NCBI RefSeq assembly: GCF_012844305.1
Contig: NZ_JABANE010000003.1
Span: forward strand, 62,001-126,000
From: Flammeovirga aprica JL-4
GTDB taxonomy: Bacteria > Bacteroidota > Bacteroidia > Cytophagales > Flammeovirgaceae
Reading direction: 5' to 3'
DNA length: 64,000 bases
Both the position numbers and the translations under genes were made by a program. Position 1 is the first letter of the stretch, and each line of letters starts with the position of its first letter. Of this stretch, positions 35,811 through 44,973 are shown one piece after another. The notes beneath the pieces were generated by a model. The model had not been told where the DNA came from. It searched no databases and worked only from the letters and a program-made list of their open reading frames with translations.

Positions 35811-38800
35811 ATGCTCATTCATAAAAGTAAAGAGAGTGAAAGTGGTGAAAAATCATCAGGAGATTACACATCTACTTTCGACAGAAGAACTCTAGAAGAA
35901 GAAAAGAAGCTTCAATTTTCTGATGGACAGCTTCAAGAGATTACAGAAGCTCTACATGAATTAATACATGGAAGAGAAGTATTTAGTAATCTTCATTCTA
36001 CAGAATTGCTATCCGACCCTCTCAACATTATTCAAGATGCTATTTTTGACCTGCTTGAGGTAATTGAAGGAAAAATTATATTTAAATACTATAAGCAAGA
36101 GCGAGTTAAAGATAGATTAAATTCATTTTATTTTGACCCCGATTTAATTTCCCAAATAAAATACGCATACCAAGAACGGTATAAAATTACACTATGGGAA
36201 GATCTTGTAAAGAATAGTGGTATCGGTTTTAATAATTACAAAGTTCTTCGAGTTTTCTCTTATCAAAAAAGATCTGCTTCTATTGTCGACCCTCTTGAAA
36301 TTGCTATTTCTGCACAGCAATATTTTGAACGCTATGAGAAAGGTAATAAGAGAGATACCGCTCCTTTGATTGAGCTAGAGGAGTTTTTGTTACTTCATTT
36401 AAAAATGCATCCTCAATCCGTTATTGATGTAGATGAAGCCTACTCCAAAAAATATTCGATTTCTTTAAGGGAAAAGTGGAGTCATTTACCTTATGGTTTT
36501 TCATCTAAGTTAGATGATATATTACCTCTTTATTATCTAGATGAATTGAAATACTTAGATAAGGTAGCTGTAAATTTAAAAGAGCTTCAAATTTCTATCA
36601 GTGACTTTGAAGGAGGATTAGAAAAAGCCAATTTACTAATATCAGACAAAATACACGACTCTGAAATTAATTACATCTTCGACGATGCAATGCTTAAGAT
36701 GTTGAGAGAAGTGATAATAGATGAAATAGAAGGTTGTGGTTTAGTAAGAGATCAAGCTGGAAAATATTCATTCCTTGGTGATTTAACTTCTCAGGCATCC
36801 ATTTATAGTTTAAATGAAAAAGAAATCAGCATTTATTTTCCACTCACTTATGTGATCGAAAATACCAAGCTTCATTTTGATCCTGAAATAATTTCAAAAA
36901 AAATAGAGATAGGTGAACAGAACAGAGAGAATTATATTCATAGTCAACCTAAGGGTAACATTGATTATCAACATTTAGCTCAAATTATTTACTCCCAAAC
37001 AGTCAGAGGAGATTGGAAAGAACCATCTTTCATTTATTTTTTCTATGAAAATTTTTCATGGCTCTTACCTAAAATGAATTATCGTCAAGATGATAAACAA
37101 GATGATAAACAAGATGAAATGCTGAGAGAGAAAATCAAAAAAGAGCACTCTGAGCAGAAAGAAATTAGAGCAAATCTAAAAAAGATAGAAGGACATCCAC
37201 CTTCTATTAACGAACTCAAACTACAGTTTAAAAAACTATACCAAACAGATCTTCTTATTTTTCTGGAAAAATACCTCGAAGAACATATCTCTTATTTCAA
37301 TTATGTCCTGGCCGATAGTTCTACTAATGGTAGGGAAGGCATTGATGAAGAAAAAATTGCAAATTCCATAGAGGAGATACTTTGGCAATATCAATATTAT
37401 CTTGATAGTATTGCTAATAAAAATTATAAGGCTGTAAGTAAATTCACAAGAGATAAAAAACGAGATGAAGTTTCAGAAAATATTAAAAAGCTACTCTTGC
37501 AACTAGAGAACAACCCCGTAAGTTATAAGCGGATGCTTTATTTCTATGAAGGACATGATTTCACTAAGGATCTTCAACAGTATAAAATATATGAAGACCT
37601 GAAAGATTTTATACCTTTACAATTTGTACATCAATGGGTTACCGTTCGTTCTATTGGCAAGAAAAGTCAAAACCTGAATGAAATAGAGAAAGATCTAAAA
37701 AATCGACCAAAGAACCCTGATTCTACTGCTAGTGGAGTAATTTTAGAGTATTACGACCATACCACTCAACAACACCGGTACAGATACTTAGTATCAGACA
37801 AAGATACTGTGTATGGTATTTCTCAAAGAACAAACTCTAGTATTGATGATATTATTTCAGCAAATAACTGGAAGAAAATCGATCCTAATACAGGTATGAT
37901 CTTGACATTTCTAAATAGAGAAATGAAATTAAAAGCAGGTGATTACATTCATCTACCCACTAACTATACCCCCAAAAAAGGCACTATTTTTTATAAGGAA
38001 GAAAATCTTGGTAATGATCTTAAGTATGTAGCGGTACAGAAAGAGGAAGGATATTGGAAAACTAAACCTCTACAGATACATGAAGATGATAACCTCAAGG
38101 ACAAAATTCTAAAATATATTGGAGTAGAAGATCAAATAGAAAATAAAAAAATAAATGGTGTTAGCCTTAGTCTTGAATTGATGGTGAAAGGAAAGTTATA
38201 TGCTTTTATTGATATATCATTTAAGATAGGAAGTGAATTGAGTATAAAAACTGCAGACACAAGGTCGGTAAATGTCTCCCTTTCTGCAATGCCTGCTATT
38301 GGTTTGTCAGCAGGAAAAAAAGGATATAATGTGGATATTGGGGCCGGTGTGAAATTCAGTCTAGATTATTTCAGAGTATTAAATGGTTCATACACTTCTT
38401 ACTCTCACTTTCTTGCGTTCTTACAGTTAGCCGTTTTTCAAACATTTACTGGATTTAGTAAAGACCTAAATATGGTCGAAAAATGGGATGATGAGACATG
38501 GAATGAACTTGCAAAAGGATATGTCCGAAAGGAACTATTAGAATATTACGGTTATGTTGGAGGTAGTTTTAAATCGAATCAAGATATTTTACAAACAATG
38601 GATGTTGATGAGGATACAAGTCAGAAATTTGGAGCTAAATATACATTAACTTCAAGTTCTGCCTCATCATATAAAGTAAAAGGCTTAGATAAAAATCTCA
38701 AAAAAAGAAGTGTTTATGAACAGGAACGTGCATTAGAAAACTGGCAACCTAGTGAAAAAAAGGCCTTAAGAGATGACCTCTCCCATTCATTAACTAATGA

Positions 38801-39944
38801 AACCACTATAGGTGGAATAACCATAAAACATGAGGTTAAAGATACAAAATACAGTACAAACCAGAACAATATAGGAGAAACAAACGCAATTGAGATAGAA
38901 TACCCTATCACTGAAATTACTGCTCAATCTCTATTTTCATATAATACCCCTAATCTTATACAGATCCTTAAAAATATTGTAAAAGGCGTATGTTCGTTTG
39001 ATATTACAGTAGGACCGCAAAGTATTCTCAGCAATATTGATCACAGTTTATTTATGGGCACCGCACCTACTGCAGAAAAAATGTGTAAGCTAAAAAGCAG
39101 TTCAAGTTTTAGTTTAATTTTTAAATCTCAATTTCTATCCGAAGAAGACCTTCTTCCAAATCACCAATACACAAGAATGTCTATAAAAGGAAATTTAGGA
39201 TTGGCATTAGAAGATCCAGCTGATAGGTTTAGTTTTTCAGGTAACACATCAGTAGAACATGAGATTGCAGAAGTATTCGGGTCAGGAACAATCTCTTATA
39301 TCTCTTCCGTTTTCAATGGTATTAACAGCGAAAAAGGAATAGAATACGGCTTAGACAAACCTCAATTCTCCACCAAATACAATGATCTTATACTTGAAGC
39401 CACCCTAAAGGCAAAAAAGGAGTATTATAAAAATTCTGGAAGAATTACAGATGTACACGCAAAAATCCCTACTCTATCCGACCTACTGAAATCCTATCAA
39501 CAAGATGAAAATTTAAAGGAAATTCGTGATAAACTACTAGAACAAACTATGAGCGAATGGAAAGGGTTTATAGAAAAGGATAATGAAAGTTATAATGAAA
39601 TGGTCATGGAGTTTAGTGATAATATTAGGGATGTGGTACTGCCGTATGTAAGTGAACCTAATAGGATGGTATGGAAATGGAGTGATATTGCGAAGGATAT
39701 TCATGGATTAAATGAGAAACAATGTGAATATTATTTAGGGGACATGAATGCTATTGGGGAGTATTTTTATTATAAAAAAAGGGAATCTAATAGAGTACTT
39801 TTAGAACAAAACTCCTCAAGTTTCCTCCAAATAATTCTACTCAAAAAAAACAAAGGCGACCTTATAAAATCTTTTGAAAAAGATATTCTGTTTCCCCTAT
39901 TTATAGAAAACAAAGTTTATAGTAATATATCATACAATGGTTAA
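35811..39944 (+). CDS. Large LysM-containing protein, putative polymorphic toxin
   Basis: 1377 residues, no signal peptide (starts MLIHKSKESES). The first ~640 residues are mainly charged helices, including a short tandem repeat DDKQ (37085-37112). A LysM-like domain lies at ~655-720 (YLVSDKDTVYGISQRTNSS in part, ending AGDYIHLP). A region of beta-rich, glycine-containing sequence follows (~784-1170). The last ~196 residues (from 1182) are repeated downstream as an orphan copy. The end overlaps the next gene by 8 bp. The layout of a long carrier with a LysM domain, a duplicated C-terminus and a tightly linked small lipoprotein suggests a toxin and immunity pair, but no toxin family is recognised. 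Confidence 0.7.
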   Translation: MLIHKSKESESGEKSSGDYTSTFDRRTLEEEKKLQFSDGQLQEITEALHELIHGREVFSNLHSTELLSDPLNIIQDAIFDLLEVIEGKIIFKYYKQERVKDRLNSFYFDPDLISQIKYAYQERYKITLWEDLVKNSGIGFNNYKVLRVFSYQKRSASIVDPLEIAISAQQYFERYEKGNKRDTAPLIELEEFLLLHLKMHPQSVIDVDEAYSKKYSISLREKWSHLPYGFSSKLDDILPLYYLDELKYLDKVAVNLKELQISISDFEGGLEKANLLISDKIHDSEINYIFDDAMLKMLREVIIDEIEGCGLVRDQAGKYSFLGDLTSQASIYSLNEKEISIYFPLTYVIENTKLHFDPEIISKKIEIGEQNRENYIHSQPKGNIDYQHLAQIIYSQTVRGDWKEPSFIYFFYENFSWLLPKMNYRQDDKQDDKQDEMLREKIKKEHSEQKEIRANLKKIEGHPPSINELKLQFKKLYQTDLLIFLEKYLEEHISYFNYVLADSSTNGREGIDEEKIANSIEEILWQYQYYLDSIANKNYKAVSKFTRDKKRDEVSENIKKLLLQLENNPVSYKRMLYFYEGHDFTKDLQQYKIYEDLKDFIPLQFVHQWVTVRSIGKKSQNLNEIEKDLKNRPKNPDSTASGVILEYYDHTTQQHRYRYLVSDKDTVYGISQRTNSSIDDIISANNWKKIDPNTGMILTFLNREMKLKAGDYIHLPTNYTPKKGTIFYKEENLGNDLKYVAVQKEEGYWKTKPLQIHEDDNLKDKILKYIGVEDQIENKKINGVSLSLELMVKGKLYAFIDISFKIGSELSIKTADTRSVNVSLSAMPAIGLSAGKKGYNVDIGAGVKFSLDYFRVLNGSYTSYSHFLAFLQLAVFQTFTGFSKDLNMVEKWDDETWNELAKGYVRKELLEYYGYVGGSFKSNQDILQTMDVDEDTSQKFGAKYTLTSSSASSYKVKGLDKNLKKRSVYEQERALENWQPSEKKALRDDLSHSLTNETTIGGITIKHEVKDTKYSTNQNNIGETNAIEIEYPITEITAQSLFSYNTPNLIQILKNIVKGVCSFDITVGPQSILSNIDHSLFMGTAPTAEKMCKLKSSSSFSLIFKSQFLSEEDLLPNHQYTRMSIKGNLGLALEDPADRFSFSGNTSVEHEIAEVFGSGTISYISSVFNGINSEKGIEYGLDKPQFSTKYNDLILEATLKAKKEYYKNSGRITDVHAKIPTLSDLLKSYQQDENLKEIRDKLLEQTMSEWKGFIEKDNESYNEMVMEFSDNIRDVVLPYVSEPNRMVWKWSDIAKDIHGLNEKQCEYYLGDMNAIGEYFYYKKRESNRVLLEQNSSSFLQIILLKKNKGDLIKSFEKDILFPLFIENKVYSNISYNG
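37085..37112 (+). repeat. Short in-frame tandem repeat in the large gene
   Basis: A 12-bp unit (CAAGATGATAAA) repeats about 2.5 times, coding for repeated Gln-Asp-Asp-Lys. Changes in number would keep the frame. It precedes a charged coiled-coil stretch. Confidence 0.6.
39354..39768 (+). repeat. Left homology arm, copy 1 (3' part of the large gene)
   Basis: This segment is nearly identical to 41488-41900, apart from a 12-bp deletion in the second copy that removes four codons (ESYN). Similarity falls sharply after GGGGAGTATTTT. Confidence 0.85.
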
Positions 39945-41139
39945 AATAATAATTCCACTTATATTAATAATGGCTATAATACAAAGTTGCTCACTCAGTG
40001 AGCAAGAAGCAATTCATAAATTGCAACAGATGCATCAATCAAGTTTTGATTATGAATTAAATGAAAACACAAAAAAGGTAGAGTCTATTTCGTTTAACAA
40101 GGATACTAGTTTAAAAGAAATTCCTGAAGAAATTTTGGCTTTTGAACATCTAAAAACACTTGAAATCAGACGGACAGGAATAACAGAAATACCAGAATTC
40201 ATTTCTTATTTTAAACATATTCAAGAATTACGTTTTTCAATAAATCCAATACAACAAGTCGCAGATATTTTTGAGCAATTCCCTGAACTCGAATATTTAA
40301 GTTTATCGCATACAAAAATAACTGAGTTACCTCCTAGTATTTTTAAATGTAAGAAACTTAAAAATCTTTTATATATAAACACTCCAATTAATGGTTTTGA
40401 TGAAAGATTATACCTTTTAAAAGATCAATTAGAAATCTTATTTCTTTCTAAATGCGAAGAACTCCCTCCAAAAATTAGTACATTCAAAAATGTATCAGAT
40501 TTTGGAGTAACATTAGGTAAAAGTTTTAAGTATATAGATGATTTACCAAAGCTCAAAATGCTTACTCTTGATAATAGTACTGCTTCACGTTTCCCTAAAG
40601 ATTTTAAAACAATAAAAAAACTTAGGAATTTAAGCCTAGTTAATTGTGATAAAATCACTGAATTACCTGCCTCTCTAGGATATGCAGAACTTGGAGAATA
40701 TGATCTTGTAAGTTTCAATTTTAATGGTTGCAAAAAACTAAGAGGTCTTCCCGAATCCTTTAAAAATTTGAAGAATATAAGAACTTTTTACTTAGACAGT
40801 TGTTTTAATTTCTCTTATATCCCTTTAGGGCTAAGAATCGGAAGTTTAACAGCAATAGGAGCCAATTGGCTAAAAATGCCGAAAAACCTATTAAATACAC
40901 CATGTACTAGGTTATGGATTGATGGTCACAGAATGGGAACTATAAGAGGTATAAGTGGTATGAAAGGGCTTGATTTCGCAGTGATTATCAATGGAAATAT
41001 TTTAAAAGTGCCTGAAGAACTTTGTGAAATGAAGGATTTACATCATATCAATTTAGAAAATAATAAAATCAAAAATTACCCTGCTTTTTGGAAGAATTGT
41101 CCTGAATTGGATATTGCGTTGGGGGGAAATCCTTTGTAA
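39937..41139 (+). CDS. Leucine-rich-repeat lipoprotein, candidate immunity protein 1
   Basis: 400 residues. The lipoprotein signal ends at Cys18 (IIQSC). The mature protein is built of about a dozen leucine-rich repeats of the 23-residue kind (L-x-x-L-x-x-x-x-T-x-I-x-E-I-P-x-x-I). The start ATGGTTAA overlaps the stop of the 1377-residue gene, so translation is coupled. Residues ~233-400 are identical to those of the second copy (42065-43267), while residues ~1-230 differ widely. Binding of the partner's C-terminal end through the divergent repeats is a fair guess. Function is not proven. Confidence 0.8.
   Translation: MVKIIIPLILIMAIIQSCSLSEQEAIHKLQQMHQSSFDYELNENTKKVESISFNKDTSLKEIPEEILAFEHLKTLEIRRTGITEIPEFISYFKHIQELRFSINPIQQVADIFEQFPELEYLSLSHTKITELPPSIFKCKKLKNLLYINTPINGFDERLYLLKDQLEILFLSKCEELPPKISTFKNVSDFGVTLGKSFKYIDDLPKLKMLTLDNSTASRFPKDFKTIKKLRNLSLVNCDKITELPASLGYAELGEYDLVSFNFNGCKKLRGLPESFKNLKNIRTFYLDSCFNFSYIPLGLRIGSLTAIGANWLKMPKNLLNTPCTRLWIDGHRMGTIRGISGMKGLDFAVIINGNILKVPEELCEMKDLHHINLENNKIKNYPAFWKNCPELDIALGGNPL
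40652..41139 (+). repeat. Right homology arm, copy 1 (3' half of the LRR lipoprotein gene)
   Basis: About 488 bp nearly identical to 42780-43267; the encoded 168 C-terminal residues are identical. Upstream, the two genes are only moderately similar. Confidence 0.88.
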
Positions 41140-41230
41140 CCAAGATTTTATAGATTCCCATCACTGATACTTTACACTTTTGGGATAAACCTAAATTCTA
41201 TCTATGGCTTGTAGATGTAAAGTGATAGTA

Positions 41231-41389
41231 AGCAGTTGCACATTTAAAATGGGGATAAGTTGGATTATTATTTTTTAGTCTAATCAAGGCCGAATAGAAG
41301 AGCATAGCCAAAGTTACGCGATGAAATTCTAACGATGAGTAGACTAAAAAAGAAAATCCAAAACTTCCGATTTTAATTGTACAACTGCT
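41231..41389. mobile_element. MITE-like element with ~50-bp terminal inverted repeats and TA flanks
   Basis: 159 bp. The left arm starts AGCAGTTGCACATTTAAAAT and runs to TTTTTTAGTCTA; the right arm is its imperfect inverse, ending ATTTTAATTGTACAACTGCT, about 80% matched over ~50 bp. The ~58-bp centre has no coding frame. TA flanks both ends (41229-41230 and 41390-41391), as for Tc1/mariner-IS630 type targets. No transposase is present, so it would need one in trans. It lies between the first cassette and the orphan copy. Confidence 0.65.
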
Positions 41390-41487
41390 TAAACATCAAG
41401 AAATAAAAAGACAACTTTCAAAGCTTGATTCTTGCTCTATGAGATATCCTCCCAAAAGCCCATAATTTTAATTATGGGTTTACTATT

Positions 41488-41900
41488 ATACGGCTTAGAC
41501 GAACCTCAATTCTCCACCAAATACAATGATCTAATACTTGAAGCCACCCTAAAGGCAAAAAAGGAGTATTATAAAAATTCTGGAAGAATTACAGATGTAC
41601 ACGCAAAAATCCCCACACTATCCGACCTACTGAAATCCTATCAACAAGATAAAAATTTAAAGGAAGTTCGTGAAAAACTACTAGAACAAACTATGAGCGA
41701 ATGGAAAGGGTTTGTAGAGAAGGATAATGAAATGGTCATGGAGTTTAGTAATAATATTAGGGATGTGGTGCTTCCATATGTAAGTGATCCTAATAGGATG
41801 GTATGGAAATGGAGTGATATTGCGAAGGATATTCATGGGTTAAATGAGAAACAATGTGAATATTATTTGGGAGATATGAATACTATTGGGGAGTATTTTA
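41488..41900 (+). repeat. Left homology arm, copy 2
   Basis: Matches 39354-39768. The junction at 41488 (TACGGCTTAGAC) is sharp; upstream sequence is unrelated to the large gene. Confidence 0.85.
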
Positions 41901-41971
41901 GTGATAAAAGTGATAAAAAGAATGAAGATTTGTATAAAGCAACAACTTCAAGTTTTTTAAAAATGACTCTC

Positions 41972-41979
41972 AAAAAAAA
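41972..41979 (+). other. A8 run at the frameshift of the orphan cassette
   Basis: Eight A in a row within CTC AAA AAA AAT TGA. A -1 ribosomal slip on A-AAA-AAA, or RNA polymerase adding one A, would bypass the stop at 41981 and restore the reading frame seen in copy 1. Copy 1 also has eight A here but stays in frame because its next base context differs. Confidence 0.6.
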
Positions 41980-42064
41980 TTGACAGATTTAGAATCTGCT
42001 TTTGAGAAAGATATTCTATTTCCACTATTTATAGAAAATAAAGTTTACAGTAATATATCATACA

Positions 42065-43267
42065 ATGGTTAAAACAATAATAAAACTATTTTTTATCATG
42101 ATTTCATTTACAAGTTGTACTGTTTCTGAAAAAGATGCAATAGCTCTATTACTACAAAAATATCCAAACTCAATAAATCTTATTAGAGAAGATAACTCTG
42201 ATAAAATAACACAAGTTTATATTGAAAATGCTAAAAATATGACAGAGCTACCAAAAGAGCTTTTAGCATTTGATAGTTTAAAGGTCCTAGAAGTTTCAGA
42301 AACATCAATAAGTGAGGTACCTCAATTTATTACAGAATTTAAATCATTAGAAAAACTTTTAATTGAAAAGTCTCCAGTAAATGAGATTCCCGACATTTTT
42401 AATGAATTACCTCAATTAGAACATTTAGATTTTAGCTACCTCAATATTTCTAATCTACCTCAGAGTATATTTGAATCAAAAAAACTAACAAGACTAGTTT
42501 TCATTGAAACGAAAATAAAAGGTTTTCCATCTGAACTCTATAAATTAGAAAATCAATTAACCATGCTGTATATCTCAAAATGTGAAGAACTACCATCAGA
42601 TATATACAAATTTAAAAATATCACCCATTTTGCAGTCGAGTTAAGTAAAAGTTTTAACTACGTAGATGATCTACCAAAACTTGAAAAACTATACCTTGAT
42701 AACAGTACTGTATCTCGTTTTCCAAAAGACTTTAAAACCATCAAAAACCTTAGAGCATTGGGTCTAGAAAACTGTGATCAAATCACTGAATTACCTGCAT
42801 CTCTAGGATATGCAGAAGTTGGAGAATATGATCTTGTAAGTTTCAATTTTAATGGTTGCAAAAAACTAAGGGGTCTTCCCGAATCCTTTAAAAATTTAAA
42901 GAATATAAGAACCTTTTACTTAGACAGTTGTTTTAATTTCTCTTATATCCCTTTAGGGCTAAGAATTGGAAGTTTAACCGCAATAGGAGCCAATTGGCTA
43001 AAAATGCCGAAAAACCTATTGAATACACCATGTACTAGGTTATGGATTGATGGTCACAGAATGGGAACTATAAGAGGCATCAGTGGTATGAAAGGGCTTG
43101 ATTTCGCTGTGATTATTAACGGAAATATTTTAAAAGTACCAGAAGAACTTTGTGAAATGAAGGATTTGCATCATATCAATTTAGAAAATAATAAAATCAA
43201 AAATTACCCTGCTTTTTGGAAGAATTGTCCTGAACTGGATATTGCGTTGGGGGGAAATCCTTTGTAA
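42065..43267 (+). CDS. Leucine-rich-repeat lipoprotein, candidate immunity protein 2
   Basis: 400 residues, same length as the first copy. The lipoprotein signal ends at Cys18 (SFTSC). Leucine-rich repeats fill the mature part. Residues ~1-230 share the repeat frame with copy 1 but differ at many positions, including most exposed positions of the repeats; residues ~233-400 are identical. The start overlaps the restored end of the orphan cassette exactly as in copy 1. The frame is intact although the cassette before it is broken, which is what is expected if immunity is kept after the toxin is lost. Confidence 0.8.
   Translation: MVKTIIKLFFIMISFTSCTVSEKDAIALLLQKYPNSINLIREDNSDKITQVYIENAKNMTELPKELLAFDSLKVLEVSETSISEVPQFITEFKSLEKLLIEKSPVNEIPDIFNELPQLEHLDFSYLNISNLPQSIFESKKLTRLVFIETKIKGFPSELYKLENQLTMLYISKCEELPSDIYKFKNITHFAVELSKSFNYVDDLPKLEKLYLDNSTVSRFPKDFKTIKNLRALGLENCDQITELPASLGYAEVGEYDLVSFNFNGCKKLRGLPESFKNLKNIRTFYLDSCFNFSYIPLGLRIGSLTAIGANWLKMPKNLLNTPCTRLWIDGHRMGTIRGISGMKGLDFAVIINGNILKVPEELCEMKDLHHINLENNKIKNYPAFWKNCPELDIALGGNPL
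42780..43267 (+). repeat. Right homology arm, copy 2
   Basis: Nearly identical to 40652-41139, with only scattered silent changes in about 488 bp. Confidence 0.88.
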
Positions 43268-43611
43268 ATAAGATTTTCTATTTTTTTGGCAGTGATCTCT
43301 CCTAATCCCTTCATTTATAGCCACTGATAAGGTTAAACACCTTCACATTATAAAGTGGTGGTCCGCCACATAATAATATGGTTAGAGTAATAAGCTTAAC
43401 AGTAAAGTATACCAATGCAAACACTCCAATTCTATTATACAATTTTATAACACCACTTGTTATATATCAAACACCTTTTGCAATATTCGTTACTATCGTA
43501 TTATTCTATTATATATATGATAAAAATGTATGTTAATAATTTAAATATTAAAAAATAACTCATAGCTTTGACGATGTTAAAAAGGTAATTATACTTTAAT
43601 ATCAGTATGTA
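43268..43611. other. AT-rich intergenic region after the second LRR gene
   Basis: 344 bases. The first ~120 bases show patchy likeness to the sequence after the first LRR gene (AAGATTTT, CACTGATA). A small hairpin GTGG-T-GG...CC-GCCAC lies near 43355-43371. No coding frame is convincing. The promoter of the aminotransferase gene should lie at the right end. Confidence 0.4.
43568..43598 (+). promoter_or_regulatory. Possible Bacteroidota-type promoter of the aminotransferase gene
   Basis: TTG at 43568-43570 is followed after 19 bases by TATACTTTA at 43590-43598, similar to the phylum's -33 TTG and -7 TAnnTTTG boxes. The start codon is only 14 bp further, so the leader would be very short. The match is loose. 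Confidence 0.3.
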
Positions 43612-44856
43612 ATGGCTTCACTAACAAAAAAAGAACTACAGAAGAAATATCAAGATTACAAAGCACAAGGATTAGCTTTGGATATGACAAGAGGTAAACC
43701 AGGTACAGAACAACTTGATTTATCCTTACCAATGATGGACTTAGTAACATCTAAGGACTACAAAACTTTAGCAGGTGCTGACACTCGTAACTACGGAGGT
43801 CTTGATGGTATTCCTGAAATGAAAGAAATTTTCAAAGATTTCTTAGAGGTTTCTTCAACAGATGAGGTGATTGCAGCTGGTAACTCTTCCCTTACTTTAA
43901 TGCATGATACAATTGCGAGAGCAATGTCTCATGGCTTCCCTGAAAGCAAAAAGCCTTGGGGGCAGCAGGACAAAATCAAATTCTTATGTCCTTCTCCAGG
44001 TTATGACAGACACTACTCTGTATGTGAGCATTTCGGTATTGAGATGATCACTGTTCCGATGACTGAAAAAGGTCCGGATATGGATGTAGTTGAAGAATTA
44101 GTTGCTGAAGACAAGAGCATTAAAGGTATTTGGGTAGTACCTAAATACTCAAACCCTACAGGTTATACTTGTTCGAAGAAAACAGTGAAGCGTTTGGCTA
44201 AAATGAAAACTGCTGCGAAGGATTTCCGCATCATGTGGGATAATGCTTACACAGTTCATCATTTATCAAGCGACCAAGATCAGTTAGAGAATATCCTTGA
44301 AGCTTGTAAAGCAGAAGGTACTGAGAACAGAGTATTGATCTACGGTTCATTCTCTAAAATCTCTTTTGCTGGTGCTGGTGTTGCTGGTATGGGTGCTTCT
44401 GTTGATAATATCAACTGGATGAAGGGTCACTTGTCAATGGCGACAATCGGTCCTGATAAGATCAACCAATTAAGACATACACGTTTCTTCAAGGACTTCA
44501 AAGGAGTTCAAAAGCATATGAAGAAACATGCTAAAATTATCGCTCCTAAGTTTGATGCGGTAATCGAAATCTTGGAAAAAGAATTGGGTGGTAAAGGTAT
44601 TGCTACTTGGACAGTTCCTAAAGGTGGTTATTTCATTAGCCTTGATGTGCCTAAGGGATGTGCAAAAGAAGTAGTGAAATTAGCAGCGGAAGCAGGTGTG
44701 AAATTGACTGCGGCGGGTGCTACTTTCCCTTACAAAAACGATCCTAAAGATAAGAATATTCGTATCGCTCCAACTTTACCGTCTATGGGTGAAATCAAGT
44801 TGGCTATGCGTGTACTTACTGTTTGTGTGCAATTAGCGGCTGCTTCTAAGAAGTAA
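43612..44856 (+). CDS. Class I aminotransferase, type Ic aspartate aminotransferase-like
   Basis: 414 residues of the PLP fold type I. Key positions: SNPTGY near 181, Asp210 in WDNAY (pairs with the PLP nitrogen) and the PLP lysine Lys249 in GSFSKIS. The whole layout, with LDMTRGKPGTEQLDLS near the start, matches the type Ic aspartate aminotransferase family (Asp_aminotransf, PF12897). It should move an amino group between aspartate (or alanine) and 2-oxoglutarate. Codon use looks normal for the chromosome, unlike the AT-rich locus before it. Single-gene unit with a terminator. Confidence 0.85.
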   Translation: MASLTKKELQKKYQDYKAQGLALDMTRGKPGTEQLDLSLPMMDLVTSKDYKTLAGADTRNYGGLDGIPEMKEIFKDFLEVSSTDEVIAAGNSSLTLMHDTIARAMSHGFPESKKPWGQQDKIKFLCPSPGYDRHYSVCEHFGIEMITVPMTEKGPDMDVVEELVAEDKSIKGIWVVPKYSNPTGYTCSKKTVKRLAKMKTAAKDFRIMWDNAYTVHHLSSDQDQLENILEACKAEGTENRVLIYGSFSKISFAGAGVAGMGASVDNINWMKGHLSMATIGPDKINQLRHTRFFKDFKGVQKHMKKHAKIIAPKFDAVIEILEKELGGKGIATWTVPKGGYFISLDVPKGCAKEVVKLAAEAGVKLTAAGATFPYKNDPKDKNIRIAPTLPSMGEIKLAMRVLTVCVQLAAASKK

Positions 44857-44879
44857 TTTTCACATTCAGTTTATAAAAT

Positions 44880-44916
44880 AAGGGCAATCTCGTTTTGAGG
44901 TTGCCCTTATTTTTTG
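44880..44916 (+). terminator. Terminator after the aminotransferase gene
   Basis: AAGGGCAATCTC pairs with GAGGTTGCCCTT (one G-U pair) around five bases, followed by ATTTTTT. Confidence 0.85.
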
Positions 44917-44973
44917 TTTCATATTATAGACCACATTGTTGTGGGTAAATATGTTTTTGGAGTAAACGCGTGG

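Larger units (their letters stand above)
41474..42072 (+). pseudogene. Orphan C-terminal cassette of the large gene, frameshifted at A8
   Basis: From 41488 the DNA matches the 3' end of the 1377-residue gene. An ATG at 41474 (MGLLLYGLDEPQ) would start it; the frame also continues upstream to a TTG at 41432. Reading stops at TGA 41981-41983. A run of eight A (41972-41979) lies just before it; one extra A, or a -1 slip, restores the frame and continues LTDLESAFEKDILF to the same SYNG end at 42072, overlapping the second LRR gene as in copy 1. It may be a decayed remnant, a reservoir cassette, or expressed by slippage. Confidence 0.7.

Noticed and set aside
39937..43267. Assembly artefact as the cause of the duplicated LRR genes
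   Set aside because: The cores differ strongly between copies and a distinct element separates them, so a simple misassembly of one locus is unlikely; long reads would settle it.
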